Shown: positions 47,085 through 57,393 of the stretch, in pieces
Position numbering within the stretch: the first letter of the stretch is position 1
Layout of the letters: the number at the start of each line of letters is the position of its first letter
DNA from: Gonocerus acuteangulatus
Taxonomy: Eukaryota; Arthropoda; Insecta; Hemiptera; Coreidae
Direction of reading: 5' to 3'
DNA length: 64,000 bases
Assembly (NCBI GenBank): GCA_946811695.1
Contig: OX328125.1
Location: 104,825,876-104,889,875, forward strand
Position numbers and translations under genes: made by a program
Notes under the pieces: model-generated
The model's database searches: none
Told to the model about the DNA's origin: nothing
The model's input: the letters and a program-made list of their open reading frames with translations, nothing else

Positions 47085-47452
47085 TATATTTATATTTTAT
47101 AGTGACCCAATCTTCTTAAATCCAATATTTTTCAGGCGGAAGGTCAATAAATAAGAATTAACAAAGTCAATTCATTTATTCTTGCTCTAGATGTTTCACA
47201 CCTCAGGTGCCTCTTCGGGAGCCATAAAACTCGATAAACTAAAAACTTACAGCCTAATTCCAATATACTGGACGTGGCCATTGTACAGGAAGGTTCGCCT
47301 TCCTTAATCAGGCCTTAATTAGGCTGTAAGTTTTAGTTTATCGAGTTTTATGGCTCCTGAAGAGGCACCTGAGGTGTGAAACATGTAGAGTAAGAATAAA
47401 TGAATTGACTTTGTTAATTCATTTTTATTGACCTTCCGCCTGAAAAATACTG
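47085..47452. mobile_element. inverted element with 12-bp target duplication (family 1)
   Basis: Exact target duplication TGTCTACATATC at 47073-47084 and 47453-47464, interrupting the LINE tail. Two inverted arms of about 150 bp. Right arm, plus strand (47345-47395): GGCTCCTGAAGA, one base, stem GCACC-TGA-GGTGT, then GAAACATGTAGAG. The left arm carries the inverse with CCGAAGA and GAAACATCTAGAG. The central 60 bp are unique. Non-coding. Confidence 0.85.
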
Positions 47453-47477
47453 TGTCTACATATCGGTACGTCACTTT

Positions 47478-48660
47478 TAGCACTTTCCTCCGAAGGAAAG
47501 TAGCTATTGAGGTTGGACTCATGACGGAATTTTTGAAAAATTTCTTCAAATCTTTATCGATCCTACCTAGTAGACACCGAAAATGACCCCCGTTAAAATT
47601 TATATATATATATGTGTCTGTTAACACGATAGCGGCCAGAGTTTTTGTTTTTTCGTCACGAAACTTGGTATATAGCATTCAATTAGCAAACGATTGAACG
47701 AGTTCGTTAACCACCAAAGTCGGTCCACCGGAAGGGGGGGGGGTTTACCCCGAACCCAAAACACTAATTTGACTATGTCAGCCGTAATCTTTGTTATATT
47801 TCAACGAAACTTGGTATTCGTAGTGGTAATATAGAGAGAAAATTTAGATATAAAAATAAACTAAATCGGTTCATTAGAAGGGGGGGTTTACTACGGACCC
47901 ACAATACCAATTCGCCACTACCAGCCGTGATTTTTGGTATATTTCGATGAACCTCGGTATTCGTAGTGGTAATCCACAGGTAAATATGTGTCGTAAAAAT
48001 AAACTAAATCGGTTCATTAGCAGGGGGGGTTTACTCCGGACCCACAATACCAATTCGCCACTACCAGCCGTGATTTTTGGTATATTTCGACGAAACTCGG
48101 TATTCGTAGTGGTAATCTACAGGTAAATGTGTGTTGTAAAAATAAACTAAATCGGTTCATTAGAAGGGGGGGGGGGGGTTTACTCCGGACCCAAATTCCT
48201 AATATACTCATACCGGTCGTAATTTCTGCTGTGTTGTAACGAAACGCGATATACGTCGTGGGTAACTCATGAGAAAGAAGGTTTGTAAAAATGAGCTGAA
48301 TCGGTCAATCGGAAAGCGGGGGTTTAATTTGTTATATATTTCAATAGAAAAGCCCGCCAGACGTAGGTTCACAAAGCCGCCGCAAGGAGCGCTTTCTACC
48401 ACTACAGTGACTGTATCCTGTTCCTGCGTTAGATCAAAATACGATAATATGAGGTTTTTTTTATTTATTACGTAGTGTAATAGGTACCATGTGTAAACAT
48501 AACTCTGGAAGCAAATTAATAATTGATCAGTTACTCATTACAAATTTCATGTTTTTATTTTATTTATGTAGGATATTTTAAGCAAATTGTTCTGGAAAGC
48601 AGTCTACACTACCCAAATTCTGAGGAAAGTGCTTAGTTATGCAGCTCCTGCGTGACGGAC
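47478..48660 (+). mobile_element. Helentron-like element, second subfamily
   Basis: 5' end TAGCACTTTCCTCC, which folds with GGAAAGT; a short TA tract (47603-47613); body with 'cgagttcgttaaccacc'; 3' end GAGGAAAGTGCTTA, hairpin GCAG-CTC-CTGC and GTGACGGAC then T's. The asymmetric terminal repeat AGCACTTTCCTC differs completely from the AGCGCGGTTC subfamily while the hairpin is kept. Contains a 143-bp tandem array (next entry). Confidence 0.7.
47720..48320. repeat. 143-bp tandem repeat within Helentron-like element
   Basis: 'ctaaatcggttcattag' recurs at 47861, 48004 and 48147 (spacing exactly 143), with weaker units on each side, about four in total. Each unit holds a G-run ('gggggg') then 'tttactccggacccac' and 'attcgtagtggtaat'. 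G-run length varies from 7 to 13. Confidence 0.9.
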
Positions 48661-48863
48661 TTTTGTTCATTAGGTGTCCGTGAGTACATTCATTGATTAG
48701 TTAGGTGATTTATTTGGTGTACATAATCATTTTTGCAAAAGTTATATTTCGGAAAAAAGTCATCATAATTTATTTATAGATAATAACCAAGCAATTATTA
48801 ATATTGCTAAGTATAGAAAATTTTATTTATTTAGTTTTTGAAATAATTATTTATCAATGGTAA

Positions 48864-49197
48864 TCATTTTGAGACTATTTTGCAAAGTTCTTCGTCGAGG
48901 CTACTAGCTACAGCTTGCTTCAAACTAGATTCTACTGCAGCGCTTCCTCCTTTGTGGTAGAATTCCAGCGTCCACATTTCCACACTGTCGTCGAATCGCT
49001 TTGGTATTTTGCTCCCAGTGTAAACAAACCTCGGGCCTCCCAAAGTACTTATATTTGCATCTTTTAATGAAGCTTTACATGTCGAGTTTTCTCCAGTCAA
49101 TTGGACCTGTATATCTCCTTTAATATGTGGATATTTCATTTCAAGTTTTCCTGTTAGAACCATTTTCACTGTTGAAGTTATGTTCTTTTCAAGATAC
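48864..49197 (-). CDS. gene A exon 2, group 7 allergen-like protein
   Basis: Acceptor 'ttcttttttaag' on the minus strand. G completes ATG (Met) from exon 1; then 110 residues to the stop: YLEKNITSTVKMVLTG, IKGDIQVQLTGENSTC, IPKRFDDSVEMWTLEF, KQAVASSLDEELCKIVSK. Two cysteines at positions matching genes B and C. Frame intact. The ORF extends upstream of the acceptor but that part (VYISYRIISYQ…) is intron. Pairing with the exon at 54447 is inferred from phase and from A/C parallelism; the intron would be 5.2 kb. Confidence 0.75.
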
Positions 49198-49344
49198 CTT
49201 AAAAAAGAAAAAATGAAAATAATTAGACAGCACTTGAGTTGATAGCTTATAATTCTATAACTTATATATACATAAATATTTATTAACGAGTACAAAAATA
49301 TTTAAAATTTTTCCGTGTTGTACGATAATTCTCGTGACCCATCT

Positions 49345-49860
49345 ATCTATACAAAAATCACGTGTGTCTGTTTGTCCGTTTATCTGTTTGTTCCTTATAC
49401 AAATCCACACCGTTTGACAGATTTTGACCAATCTTGTAATACTGGTAGGTCTTGATACGGGAAGTCCCGTAGGCTAAGTCAAAAACGTCTACCAGCTGTC
49501 TGTCTGCATGTTTGTTCCTTATACAAATCTACACCCTTCGTCGGATTTTGACCAAACTTGGCACACAGGTAGGTCGTGTTAGGGGGAGTGTCATAGGATA
49601 GGTCAAAAACGTCTACCAACTGTCTGTCTGTATGTTTGTTTCTTATACAAATCCACACCATTTGACCAATTTTGACCAAACGTGGCACTCAGGTAGGTCT
49701 TGACACGGATAGAGTCATAGGCTAGGTTAAAATCGTCTATGACTCACAGTTCGGAGATCACGATTTCGAACCCAAATAGTTACAGATTTGCGTTATTAGA
49801 TTTTAATATTAATTATTTGGTTTCTAATTTATTTTTGCTTTTATAGATGCTAATGTTTTA
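49345..49860 (+). repeat. non-autonomous Helitron, triplicated interior
   Basis: Begins TCTATACAAAAATCACG (Helitron-like TC start). Three tandem versions of a roughly 130-bp unit with 'tgtttgttccttatacaaat' and 'ttgaccaaacttggcacaca' follow, then the 3' part 'tttgcttttatagatgc' seen at 41240. The CTAG end is missing. In gene A's intron. Confidence 0.6.
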
Positions 49861-50426
49861 TAAAGAACAGGCGGAAGGCGATGGATGTTTTTTTGGGGCA
49901 ACCGAGGGGTTCACCAACACAATAGGCTCAAACTGCTTTTCTATGAACTCTAACGGATAAAAGAGTGACTAGAGCTTACAAAAGTTACCGCTAGATATCG
50001 CAAAAAGCTGTCACACCGGTGGCATTCAGTCCCGAAGCGAAGAAATGGCCTTTGCTTTAGAAATTCTTTAAATTCAGGCTCGCTGTCACTAAAATGGCTT
50101 AAAGTCAAAGAGGCACAAAAAGGAGAGGGGGATTGTATCACTCCACCCCACTGGAAATAAAACAATTATTCATAGATTTTTTTTTATTAAGTTTTGCTTT
50201 CATGTTTTCATTCATACTAAAATCATTTAAAAGAACCTATGTCAGTGCATGTAGGTATCATAGGTTGCGTTTACATCTGATAGTCAATGTTTCAGACAGT
50301 AAGTATGGCTAATGTAAACTGCAAACAATTATTTCTGAGATATATATTTCTATCACAAGCTATAAGCACGCGTTTACTTCTGACACTTCTCGCAGGAAAT
50401 ATATCTGAGGTGTCGGATATAATAAT
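49861..50426. other. no gene seen
   Basis: Gene A intron DNA; nothing supported. It contains 'tatatttctatcacaagc' and 'ggtgtcggatataata', which partly mirrors the right flank of the SINE ('tatccgacacctgagatata'). Confidence 0.4.
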
Positions 50427-50437
50427 TATCTATCCGA

Positions 50438-50621
50438 GGGGTCTCCCGTGGTCTAGTGGCTAGCGCCTTTGATTCATAAGCGGGAGATGGTGGGTTCGAT
50501 TCCCACCTCCGGCAGGAATTTTCTCATCTCAGGGCTCGCTGGGAAAATTCCTCGCTGCACCCTGGACGTCGCCGCTAATGACCTAGATGTAGATGCGCCG
50601 TAAAAAAAAAAAAAAAAAAAA
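50438..50621 (+). repeat. tRNA-derived SINE (type 1), complete
   Basis: Exact 11-bp target duplication TATCTATCCGA (50427-50437 and 50622-50632). The head GGTCTCCCGTGGTCTAGTGG carries box A TGGTCTAGTGG; box B is GGTTCGATTCC. Body 'gacctagatgtagatgcgcc' and a poly(A) of 19. A young insertion by its intact ends. Not a tRNA gene: the 3' acceptor half is replaced by SINE body. Confidence 0.95.
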
Positions 50622-50825
50622 TATCTATCCGACACCTGAGATATATTTGAAGCGAGAAGTGGCAGATGTAAACGCACCCTTAAATATTGCCTTCTTAATG
50701 ATTATTTGATGCTCTTGGAAATAGTGGATTTAATTTCTGCAGAGAAAATATTTTAGGGATAGTAAAAAGTTGTATTGATTGTATTGAACAATTCAAACGA
50801 GTTAAATAAATAAAATATGTAATTG

Positions 50826-50900
50826 GGCTATTAGCACAGAGCTATCTACAGGTTGCCACCCTTTTATAATGCCAACAGCAGGGGTTGCGTGTCTTTAAAG
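50826..50900 (-). repeat. 5S-derived SINE tail fragment
   Basis: Reverse complement reads 'ctgttggcattataaaaggg', 'tggcaacctgtagatagc', 'gctaatagcccaatta', matching the tail of the 5S-derived SINE at 35207-35340. Head missing. Confidence 0.6.
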
Positions 50901-50936
50901 TCTCCCGACAGACTCAGAGTAGTAGGGTTTGTTTTT

Positions 50937-52240
50937 TAGCGCGGTTCCTCCCTCCCCCATAGGGAGGAACCCCGCTCATAAGGTTGATCTCATGACGCAA
51001 TCCAGAAGTGCCGACTAGAAAATTTTGCGTTTCAGAACCCCTAGAGACCGAAAATGATGGCGGTTCAAATTTGTATATATATATATTTGTCTGTTCGCTC
51101 TCTAGGTAGAAGACGAATGGTCCGATTTTGATGAAATTTGGTACAAAAATCCGTCGTCCAATTTAAAAGGTCAAGTTCGTTAACCAGCAAAATCCGTCCA
51201 CTGGAAGATGGCGTTTGGGGCGAAATTCGCGCAAAAAAATCGTAACGCTTACGTTCTTGAGTTCATAAGCTTGTAAGCACTCGTTTTATAGACTTCTTGG
51301 GCTAGGAAAACGAATGAAAACATTTTCAAGGCGATAGCTTTAACCGTTTTCGAGAAAATTGGAAAAATAGTTTTTGAATACCGGTTTTGGTTTGGGTACT
51401 TAGAATCATGGGATTCAGTTGAAACATTTTCTGCATGTTCTACTTTCATTAAAACTAATATGTTGAAATTTGTGTTACGTTTGGAGTTAAAGAAGGGTTA
51501 GAATAAAATATTTTATTAACAGACATAAAAAGTTTTGGTAACTTTGTATACTTTCCTTAATATCTCGAAAAAGGTTGAGAATCTTGGTAAACGGAAGGAT
51601 ACCATTAGAAAGCTTACTAAATGCTCTACAAAAAAGGTTTTGGTGAAAGTCTTGATTAGACGATGTCAATCGGAGAAATTAGTGCTTAAAACTTTAAAGT
51701 AATTGATTTCGCTTATTCGAACTGTTCTTTTTGTCTGTTTTTATTCCTTGTTATTTTTTAACTGCTTATAGTTGGATAATGTATTTGATAATAAATCAGG
51801 TTAAGAAAAATAAGAAAAACAATTTAATCTTAGAGATATGGATTTCCAAGATATAGCTTTTCAAATGCCTAGCGGGGTCATTCCTAGGGCGGGGACCCAT
51901 CCAGGTAAGATCGTAAATAAGACGTTTCTTGAAAGTAAAGATGGAACTGTCAACTTTGGTCCTCCTCTGCCTCCCGGCACTTTCATTGCTGACAAAGGCT
52001 ACCAATGAGTACCCAAAACGTCCTAAATATAGATTTTTAACAAAAATCGTATTGAGGTTTCTTTAGCCGAATCCCAACCATTCCATCTTTACTTATCACC
52101 GCGACGGCTAACTATCTAATCTTCATGCTTTCTAGAAATGTGGACCCAAAATAATAACAGCTTCTATTTTAATCATTTTAAATGAGTCTAGAGATAAGAA
52201 CGGAACCGCGCTAAGATGATGCAGTTCCTGCGAGTCGGAC
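50937..52240 (+). mobile_element. Helentron-like (HINE) element, complete
   Basis: 1.3 kb. 5' TAGCGCGGTTCCTCCC; a very short TA core (51078-51087); 3' end GGAACCGCGCTAAGATGATG, GCAG-TTC-CTGC hairpin, GAGTCGGAC then T's. It has an extra segment before the 3' end (51840-52130) absent from the copy at 43766. In gene A's intron. Confidence 0.7.
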
Positions 52241-52410
52241 TTTTTCGGAATACATCTCTCTAACTAGATTGGGATGGACTATAGCGAGTTGGGTTGCATG
52301 AAAACAGTAATTATGGATCAGTAGTTATTGAAGCATTAATATTTTGATTTTTACTGGGAGTTTGAGAAAAATCTCCACTCCTAAAAGCCTGGCTTATTTG
52401 TATAATGAAC

Positions 52411-52615
52411 TGGTTGGAGGCCTGGTAGCCGTGAGTGTGAGCACTTAACACTCCGTGGCAAGGGTCGTGGGTTCGAACCCCATTATGGTGTTGTTGTTTT
52501 TTCCTTAGAAAAAAGAAAAGGTGTCAGCCCATCCTGGCTAGAAAAGGGTGGTAACCTATAAATAACCCGTCCTAAAATTCTTAGTTAGTAATAATGGACG
52601 TTAAAATTAAAATGC
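52411..52615 (+). repeat. tRNA-derived SINE (type 2), complete
   Basis: Target duplication ATAATGAAC at 52402-52410 and 52616-52624. The head 'gcctggtagccgtgagtg… gtgggttcgaaccccat' has box B GGTTCGAACCC and a long variable region as in Leu/Ser tRNAs. Tail: 'tggtaacctataaataaccc' and 'aatggacgttaaaatt'. Same family as 22020-22226. Confidence 0.85.
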
Positions 52616-52624
52616 ATAATGAAC

Positions 52625-53264
52625 CCCGTGGTTTTACTTTCTTCTGATATAAAAATGTTGTATAACAAGTTTTTATTACAATGAAGCAACGAAATAACCG
52701 CTGGCGTGTAACCCATTAGTAATAAAGCATAGAATATTAATTAAAAAGGTAGTTTACTAGTAGAATAACACCGAAAATCCTATACAGACGGAAAACTAGT
52801 CAGTGGGAATCGAACCATTTAATTGATAAATAAATGTTCTGGAATAAATTTGAATGCCGTAAAATAAATAATTGAAATTAAAGCTGAACATTTAATTAAT
52901 GTTGACTTTAGTTTTTTAAATAACATATGCGGAGTTAGATTGTCACGTCTTTTGCATTTTGTGATTACATATATGTTTAATTGTCATTGTAACATTACAT
53001 AGTCTGCATGTTGCTTTGTCTTTTATTACCATCAGGTAGTTTGTATGTGTGAGTAATGATCTGCCTATTCAAAGTCTGGGCTTATATATTTGAATATAGG
53101 CTAGTTTTATTTAGAGAAAACTTTATATTTAGTAGGTAGGATCGATAAAGATTGAAAAATTACCTGAATTACCATCTAGATATTTTTTTCAATATTACAA
53201 TCTACAATTTCATTTTATTATGCAATTTTGATACTGGTTACTTGCCCACTCCTCAGGTGTCCCC
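52625..53264. other. no gene seen
   Basis: Gene A intron, AT-rich, no supported feature. Confidence 0.4.
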
Positions 53265-53861
53265 AGTTGTCAGCCGAATACCTTCCATGTTAGGAAGGAT
53301 TCTAGGATGACCTGGAGTCAACCTTACGCCATCCAACCACACCCTGCGACTAGCAGGGAGGATTGGAGGCGAATGTGAGGTGACCTGTGATATCATGAGG
53401 AGAGAAAATATCCATCGATATCACTCTCAATTATTATAATTACATTGATTTTTTTATCACTTCTTGACACTTCACTACCTCAGTAGATCCCGGAGCCACT
53501 TTCTATTAAGGCGTCTTGGTGGAGAAGAAGGATGATTGATGCTGGATAAGGATTGGGCTGTAGGATTAGGATGATTGATTAATTTACTATGGAAGGATGA
53601 GAAGCAGCTAGGGAGGATTATTATATCTTGGACAAAAGGGATATTTAAGTCATTATGGAGGGTACGATTCGCAACATAATAAGGAGCATTAACTATGGTA
53701 CGTAGGATTGAAATGTTTGGATACGGTGGATGTTGGAATGCTTGGCTGTCCCCCATAAATCTAAATCTAGATATAATGTTTATGTTTTCATGAGTAGAGC
53801 TTGATTTTTTCAGTTCAAGCTTGCAAAGCCGTAATTGTTCATTATCACGTTTTTTTAGCAC
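53265..53861 (-). pseudogene. Jockey-type LINE C-terminal fragment
   Basis: A 128-residue minus-strand frame ends in a stop at 53475. It contains FRFMGDSQAFQHPPYPN, TIVNAPYYVANRTLHNDLN, IPFVQDIII and SSPPRRLNRKWLRDLL, the C-terminal pattern of Jockey ORF2 ('W.V.N..LH.DL.IP.V… RRLKR'). GC-richer sequence at 53265-53475 may be its 3' UTR. Better preserved than the copy at 17560-18000. 5'-truncated; inside gene A's intron. Confidence 0.65.
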
Positions 53862-53869
53862 TTTACGAA

Positions 53870-54440
53870 GGAATTTTAGGGGATTAAAGTATTGTGATTG
53901 TTGGAAATATAAAAAAATATATTTTTACTGGATTTTTTTTTAGATTTTTCGTTATTTGTTCCTCATAGGCACTTAAAAGAATGTATAAAAACCAAAAACA
54001 AAAAATCAGCAATTATAGTTTAGGATAAAAAAAAATGTTGCGTTTACATAAAAAAAAAACGCAACATTCGTTGCTAATAACGCAACATTATGTTCGCAGG
54101 GCCACAGAATTGGCATAAAAATTTATGATCGAAATTACTTTTATGTTCAAGTAATGATTAGAGCAAAAAAAAAAATTGTTTAACAAATGCATAGATATTT
54201 TGGAAAAATTTCTAACACACTTCACAATACAAAATTTCTAGCAATATTAAAACAAAAAAAAAATAGCAAAACATTTTATTTGGTCATACGAATTATTTTC
54301 CTTTTCTATAAGAAGTTGCCTTGTTAGAAAAAACTATTCAAACTAACCTAAAATATTTATTTGCATAAAAAAAAAAAAATCGTGAAAATAATGTTGCGTT
54401 TACGCAACTTTGGGACGAAATGGATTAAAGAGAGAAGTTT
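53870..54440. other. no gene seen
   Basis: Very A-rich. A small inverted pair 'tgttgcgtttacat' and 'aaaacgcaacatt' near 54035-54090, and 'atgttgcgtttacgcaac' near 54392, suggest an old hairpin repeat. Confidence 0.4.
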
Positions 54441-54446
54441 ACTTAC

Positions 54447-54805
54447 ATAAGTTTGTAAGACTCATACTTCAAACTGAAGGATTCATAACCAAAGCCGATT
54501 TTCAAAATCTTTGTCCCATTTTCTGAAGTCAATTCGACATCGCCTTTCCTGATGAGTGAAGTCAACCCGTCTATGAGTCCGTTCTTTGCTTGGAAGGCTC
54601 CTGGAAGCTGTTCCCTGAAAGTACGCCTCGTCACATCGCGATCAACATCGCTCAGTTTGTACGATCCTTGTTTCCTATCGGTGAGAGTCTTGTTGACACT
54701 CGCCAACAAATCGTTTGCGGCTTTATTCAGGGCGACCTGGTCAGGTTTGCTTTCAGCAAAATTGAAACCGATCGCCAACAGAGGCAAAAGCGCACTTAAC
54801 AACAT
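54447..54805 (-). CDS. gene A exon 1, group 7 allergen-like protein
   Basis: Start MLLSALLPLLAIGFNFAES, a signal peptide. Then DQVALNKAANDLLASVNK, the conserved LPGAFQAKNGLIDGLTSL, RKGDVELTSENGTKILKIG and FGYESFSLKYESYKL. It ends AT|gtaagt, phase 2, fitting the exon at 48864. Predicted product 230 residues, secreted. The G-L-x-x-L-x-R-x-G-D-V block followed by alternating beta strands is the strongest family clue (mite group 7 allergen / JHBP-like). Start chosen because the ATG directly precedes the hydrophobic signal and follows a TATA box. Confidence 0.78.
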
Positions 54806-54840
54806 GACTACAAATGGAGACTTTTGAACACGTCTGATTC

Positions 54841-54848
54841 CTTATATA
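54841..54848 (-). promoter_or_regulatory. TATA box of gene A
   Basis: TATATAAG on the minus strand, 36 bp upstream of the ATG, with 'aaagtctccatttgtagt' just before the start codon as in gene C. An initiator-like TCAG lies about 9 bp downstream of the box. Confidence 0.5.
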
Positions 54849-54849
54849 T

Positions 54850-55305
54850 TATCTTTCTAAACGAATAATCAAACATAGGAGGGATTTTCGTGTCGGTTCA
54901 GTTGGTTGGTTCCAATTGCTGTTATTTGCAATGCTAGCAATATGTTTACTGTTATAATTACTAAACATATTTGCACTCACTGGGAACTAATTGAAAATCA
55001 ACCAATGTTACGACATATTATTACGTAGATGGTAATAACATTTTCAGCGAATATTCTAAAGAGTCAAAACAAAAAATAATGTGTGTCATTTAAGCGCATT
55101 TTCGTCCTTATCCCTACTGCCAGGCAGAAAGTCAAGAACAGAAATAATAATTGTTTTGTCTTCATCTGCCGTGAGAAATGTAGAAGCATGTAAAAATGTC
55201 ATACCGAAGCAACGTGAGCCATATCCTAAGTAAAAATTACTCCATTTAAGCTCCGACTTCTCCGAATGGAAACCCGCTAAAGAACAGTATTAGCATAAAA
55301 CGTCT
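54850..55305. other. upstream region of gene A
   Basis: About 450 bp with no repeat recognised, the longest repeat-free promoter region of the three family members. No specific binding site can be called. Confidence 0.4.
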
Positions 55306-55411
55306 TTATTTAAATTTTAACGTCCATTATTATTAACTTAGAACTTTAAGACGAGTCATCTATAGGCTACCGCCCTTTTCTAGCCAGGATAGAGCTGATG
55401 TCTTTTCTTTT
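55306..55411 (-). repeat. tRNA-derived SINE (type 2), 3' half
   Basis: 'aaattttaacgtccattatt' to 'gatgtctttt' matches the tail of the type 2 SINE in minus orientation. It is cut at 55411 by a Helentron-like element, so the tRNA head is displaced or lost. Confidence 0.75.
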
Positions 55412-55550
55412 TAGCGCGGTTCCTCCCTCCCTTCATAGGGAGGAACCCCGCTTATAAGGTTGATCTCATGAAACAATCTGGAAGTGCCGACTAGAAAATT
55501 TTGCGTTTCAGAACCCCTAAAGACCGAAAATGACGGTGGTTCAAATTTGT

Positions 55551-55629
<79 letters not shown>

Positions 55630-55800
55630 TATATTTGTCTGTTTGCTCTCTAGCTCCTAGACGACTGGTCCGATTTTGATGAAATTCGGTACAAAAATCT
55701 TTCGTCTAGGTTGAAAGTTCGTTAACCAGCAGAATCCGCACACTGGAAGATGGCGTTTGGGGTGAAATTCGTGCAAAAAAAAAAAAAAATCGTAACGTAT
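55412..55800 (+). mobile_element. Helentron-like element, truncated
   Basis: 5' TAGCGCGGTTCCTCCC to a (TA)n core (55552-55615, with a CA tail to 55629), then the start of the body ('gttcgttaaccagcagaatc'), broken at an A-run near 55780. The 3' end is missing. Confidence 0.65.
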
Positions 55801-55836
55801 AATATAATATAATCGTAATGTATATATTTATATATA

Positions 55837-55893
<57 letters not shown>

Positions 55894-56531
55894 CTGTTCG
55901 CTCATTTCTGGCTTCCCTAATGGTCCTATTGTGATGAAATTTGGTACAAAAATCCGTCCTCTAATTTGAAAGGTCAAGTTCGTTAACCAGCAGAATCCGC
56001 CCACTGGAAGATGGCGTTTGGGGCGAAATTCGCGCAAAAAAAATCGTAACACTTACGTTTTTGAGTTCATGAGCTTGTAAGCACTCGTTTTATAGGCTTC
56101 TTGGGCTAGGAAAACGAATGAAACCATTTTCAAGGCGATAGCTTTAACCGTTTTCGAGAAAATTGGAAAAATTGTTTTTGAATACCGTTTTTGGTTTGGG
56201 TACTTAGAATCATGGGATTCAGTTGAAACATTTTCTGCATGTTCTACTTTCATTAAAACTAATATGTTGAAATTTTTGTTACGTTTGGAGTTAAGGAAGG
56301 GTTAGAATAAAATATTTTATTAACAGACATAAAACATTTTGGTAACTTTGTACACTTTCCTTACTATTTCGAAAAAGGTTGAGAATCTTAGTAAACGGAA
56401 GATTACCAGTAGAAAGCTTACTAAATGCTCTACACAAAAGGTTTTGATGAAAGTTTTGATTAGGCGATTTCAATCGGAAAAATAAGTGCTTAAAACTTTA
56501 AAGTAATTGATTTCGCTTGATTCGAACTGTT
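55801..56531 (+). mobile_element. Helentron-like element, 5'-truncated
   Basis: Begins in TA-rich DNA (TA core 55826-55889) and carries the body from 'tttgtctgttcgctcattt' to 'cttaaaactttaaagtaatt'. The 3' hairpin end is missing; the next copy begins at 56532. Confidence 0.6.
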
Positions 56532-56682
56532 CTTTTAGCTCGGTTACTCCCTATCTCCAGAGGGAGAACCCGCTTATGAGGTTGACCTCACGACGCAATC
56601 CGGAAGTGCCGACTAAAAACTTTCACGTTTCAGACCCTATAGATCACGAAAATATAGGTGGCCCAAATTTGTATATATATAG
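56532..56682 (+). mobile_element. Helentron-like element, left part, split by the R2-like LINE
   Basis: 5' end 'tagctcggttactccctatc' folding with 'gagggagaacccgct', then 'cgcaatccggaagtgccgac' and a short TA tract (56672-56682). Its right part resumes at 62954. Confidence 0.75.
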
Positions 56683-57393
56683 AGACTTTATTTGAAGATA
56701 TAAAATACAACATGAGCAATATACAAAAACATAATTGTACAAATTGGCCAATGATACTGAGATACAAAATGAGCGTCTCCTTCGCTCAAGATTTGCAAGA
56801 CTTGCAGACAAGCCTTGCTTATATTATTCACTCCTAATTATAATGTCTGAATAAACTAGGCAATCCTTAACAAGCTAATATTTGAATACACTATAAATAA
56901 AGCAACAAAAGACAATAACAATTACTTATACTACAATTACAAAGAGCCGATTAATCTATAAACCTTAGATAAATAGAAACAAAATATGAGTAAAATACAT
57001 GTATGATTAAGGTCAGATATAAAAATAGAAACAAAAAAACAAGACTAAAATAAATAACCACTGGATTCAACCACAACGCCTTAGTACAAAGATTAGATGG
57101 CTTAGTACTGCACTTAAAAATAATTAGATACGTATAGGAAAAAAATAAGGCAATTATATAAAAAATCAACCTAAACAGGTAACCATAGAGTAAAATAAAA
57201 CAATACAAACTTGTAGTCAAATAGAATAAAAATAAATAAAAAGAATATAATTAAAAGGGTCAGTCAATTAACATACTATATATTACATGCTAGCTGTAGT
57301 AACTACATGCTAATATACATAATACTCCAATTATCAGTTTATGCTCGAAAATATTAAATTCAACACCATAAATGCAAAAATAATGACTCAATA
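56683..57393 (-). other. 3' UTR of the R2-like LINE
   Basis: AT-rich non-coding tail between the ORF2 stop and the TA junction. No poly(A); such UTRs are recognised by the reverse transcriptase in R2-type elements, so structure here may matter. No supported ORF on either strand. Confidence 0.6.

Noticed and set aside
48864..49295. Whole 143-codon frame as a single-exon gene
   Set aside because: The first about 33 codons are AT-rich intron; a clear acceptor in phase with exon 1 lies at 49197.
50438..50510. Possible tRNA genes (also 22150-22226, 28590-28667, 29350-29430, 52411-52490)
   Set aside because: A and B boxes are present but the 3' acceptor halves are missing and each head leads into a SINE body with target duplications; these are SINE heads.
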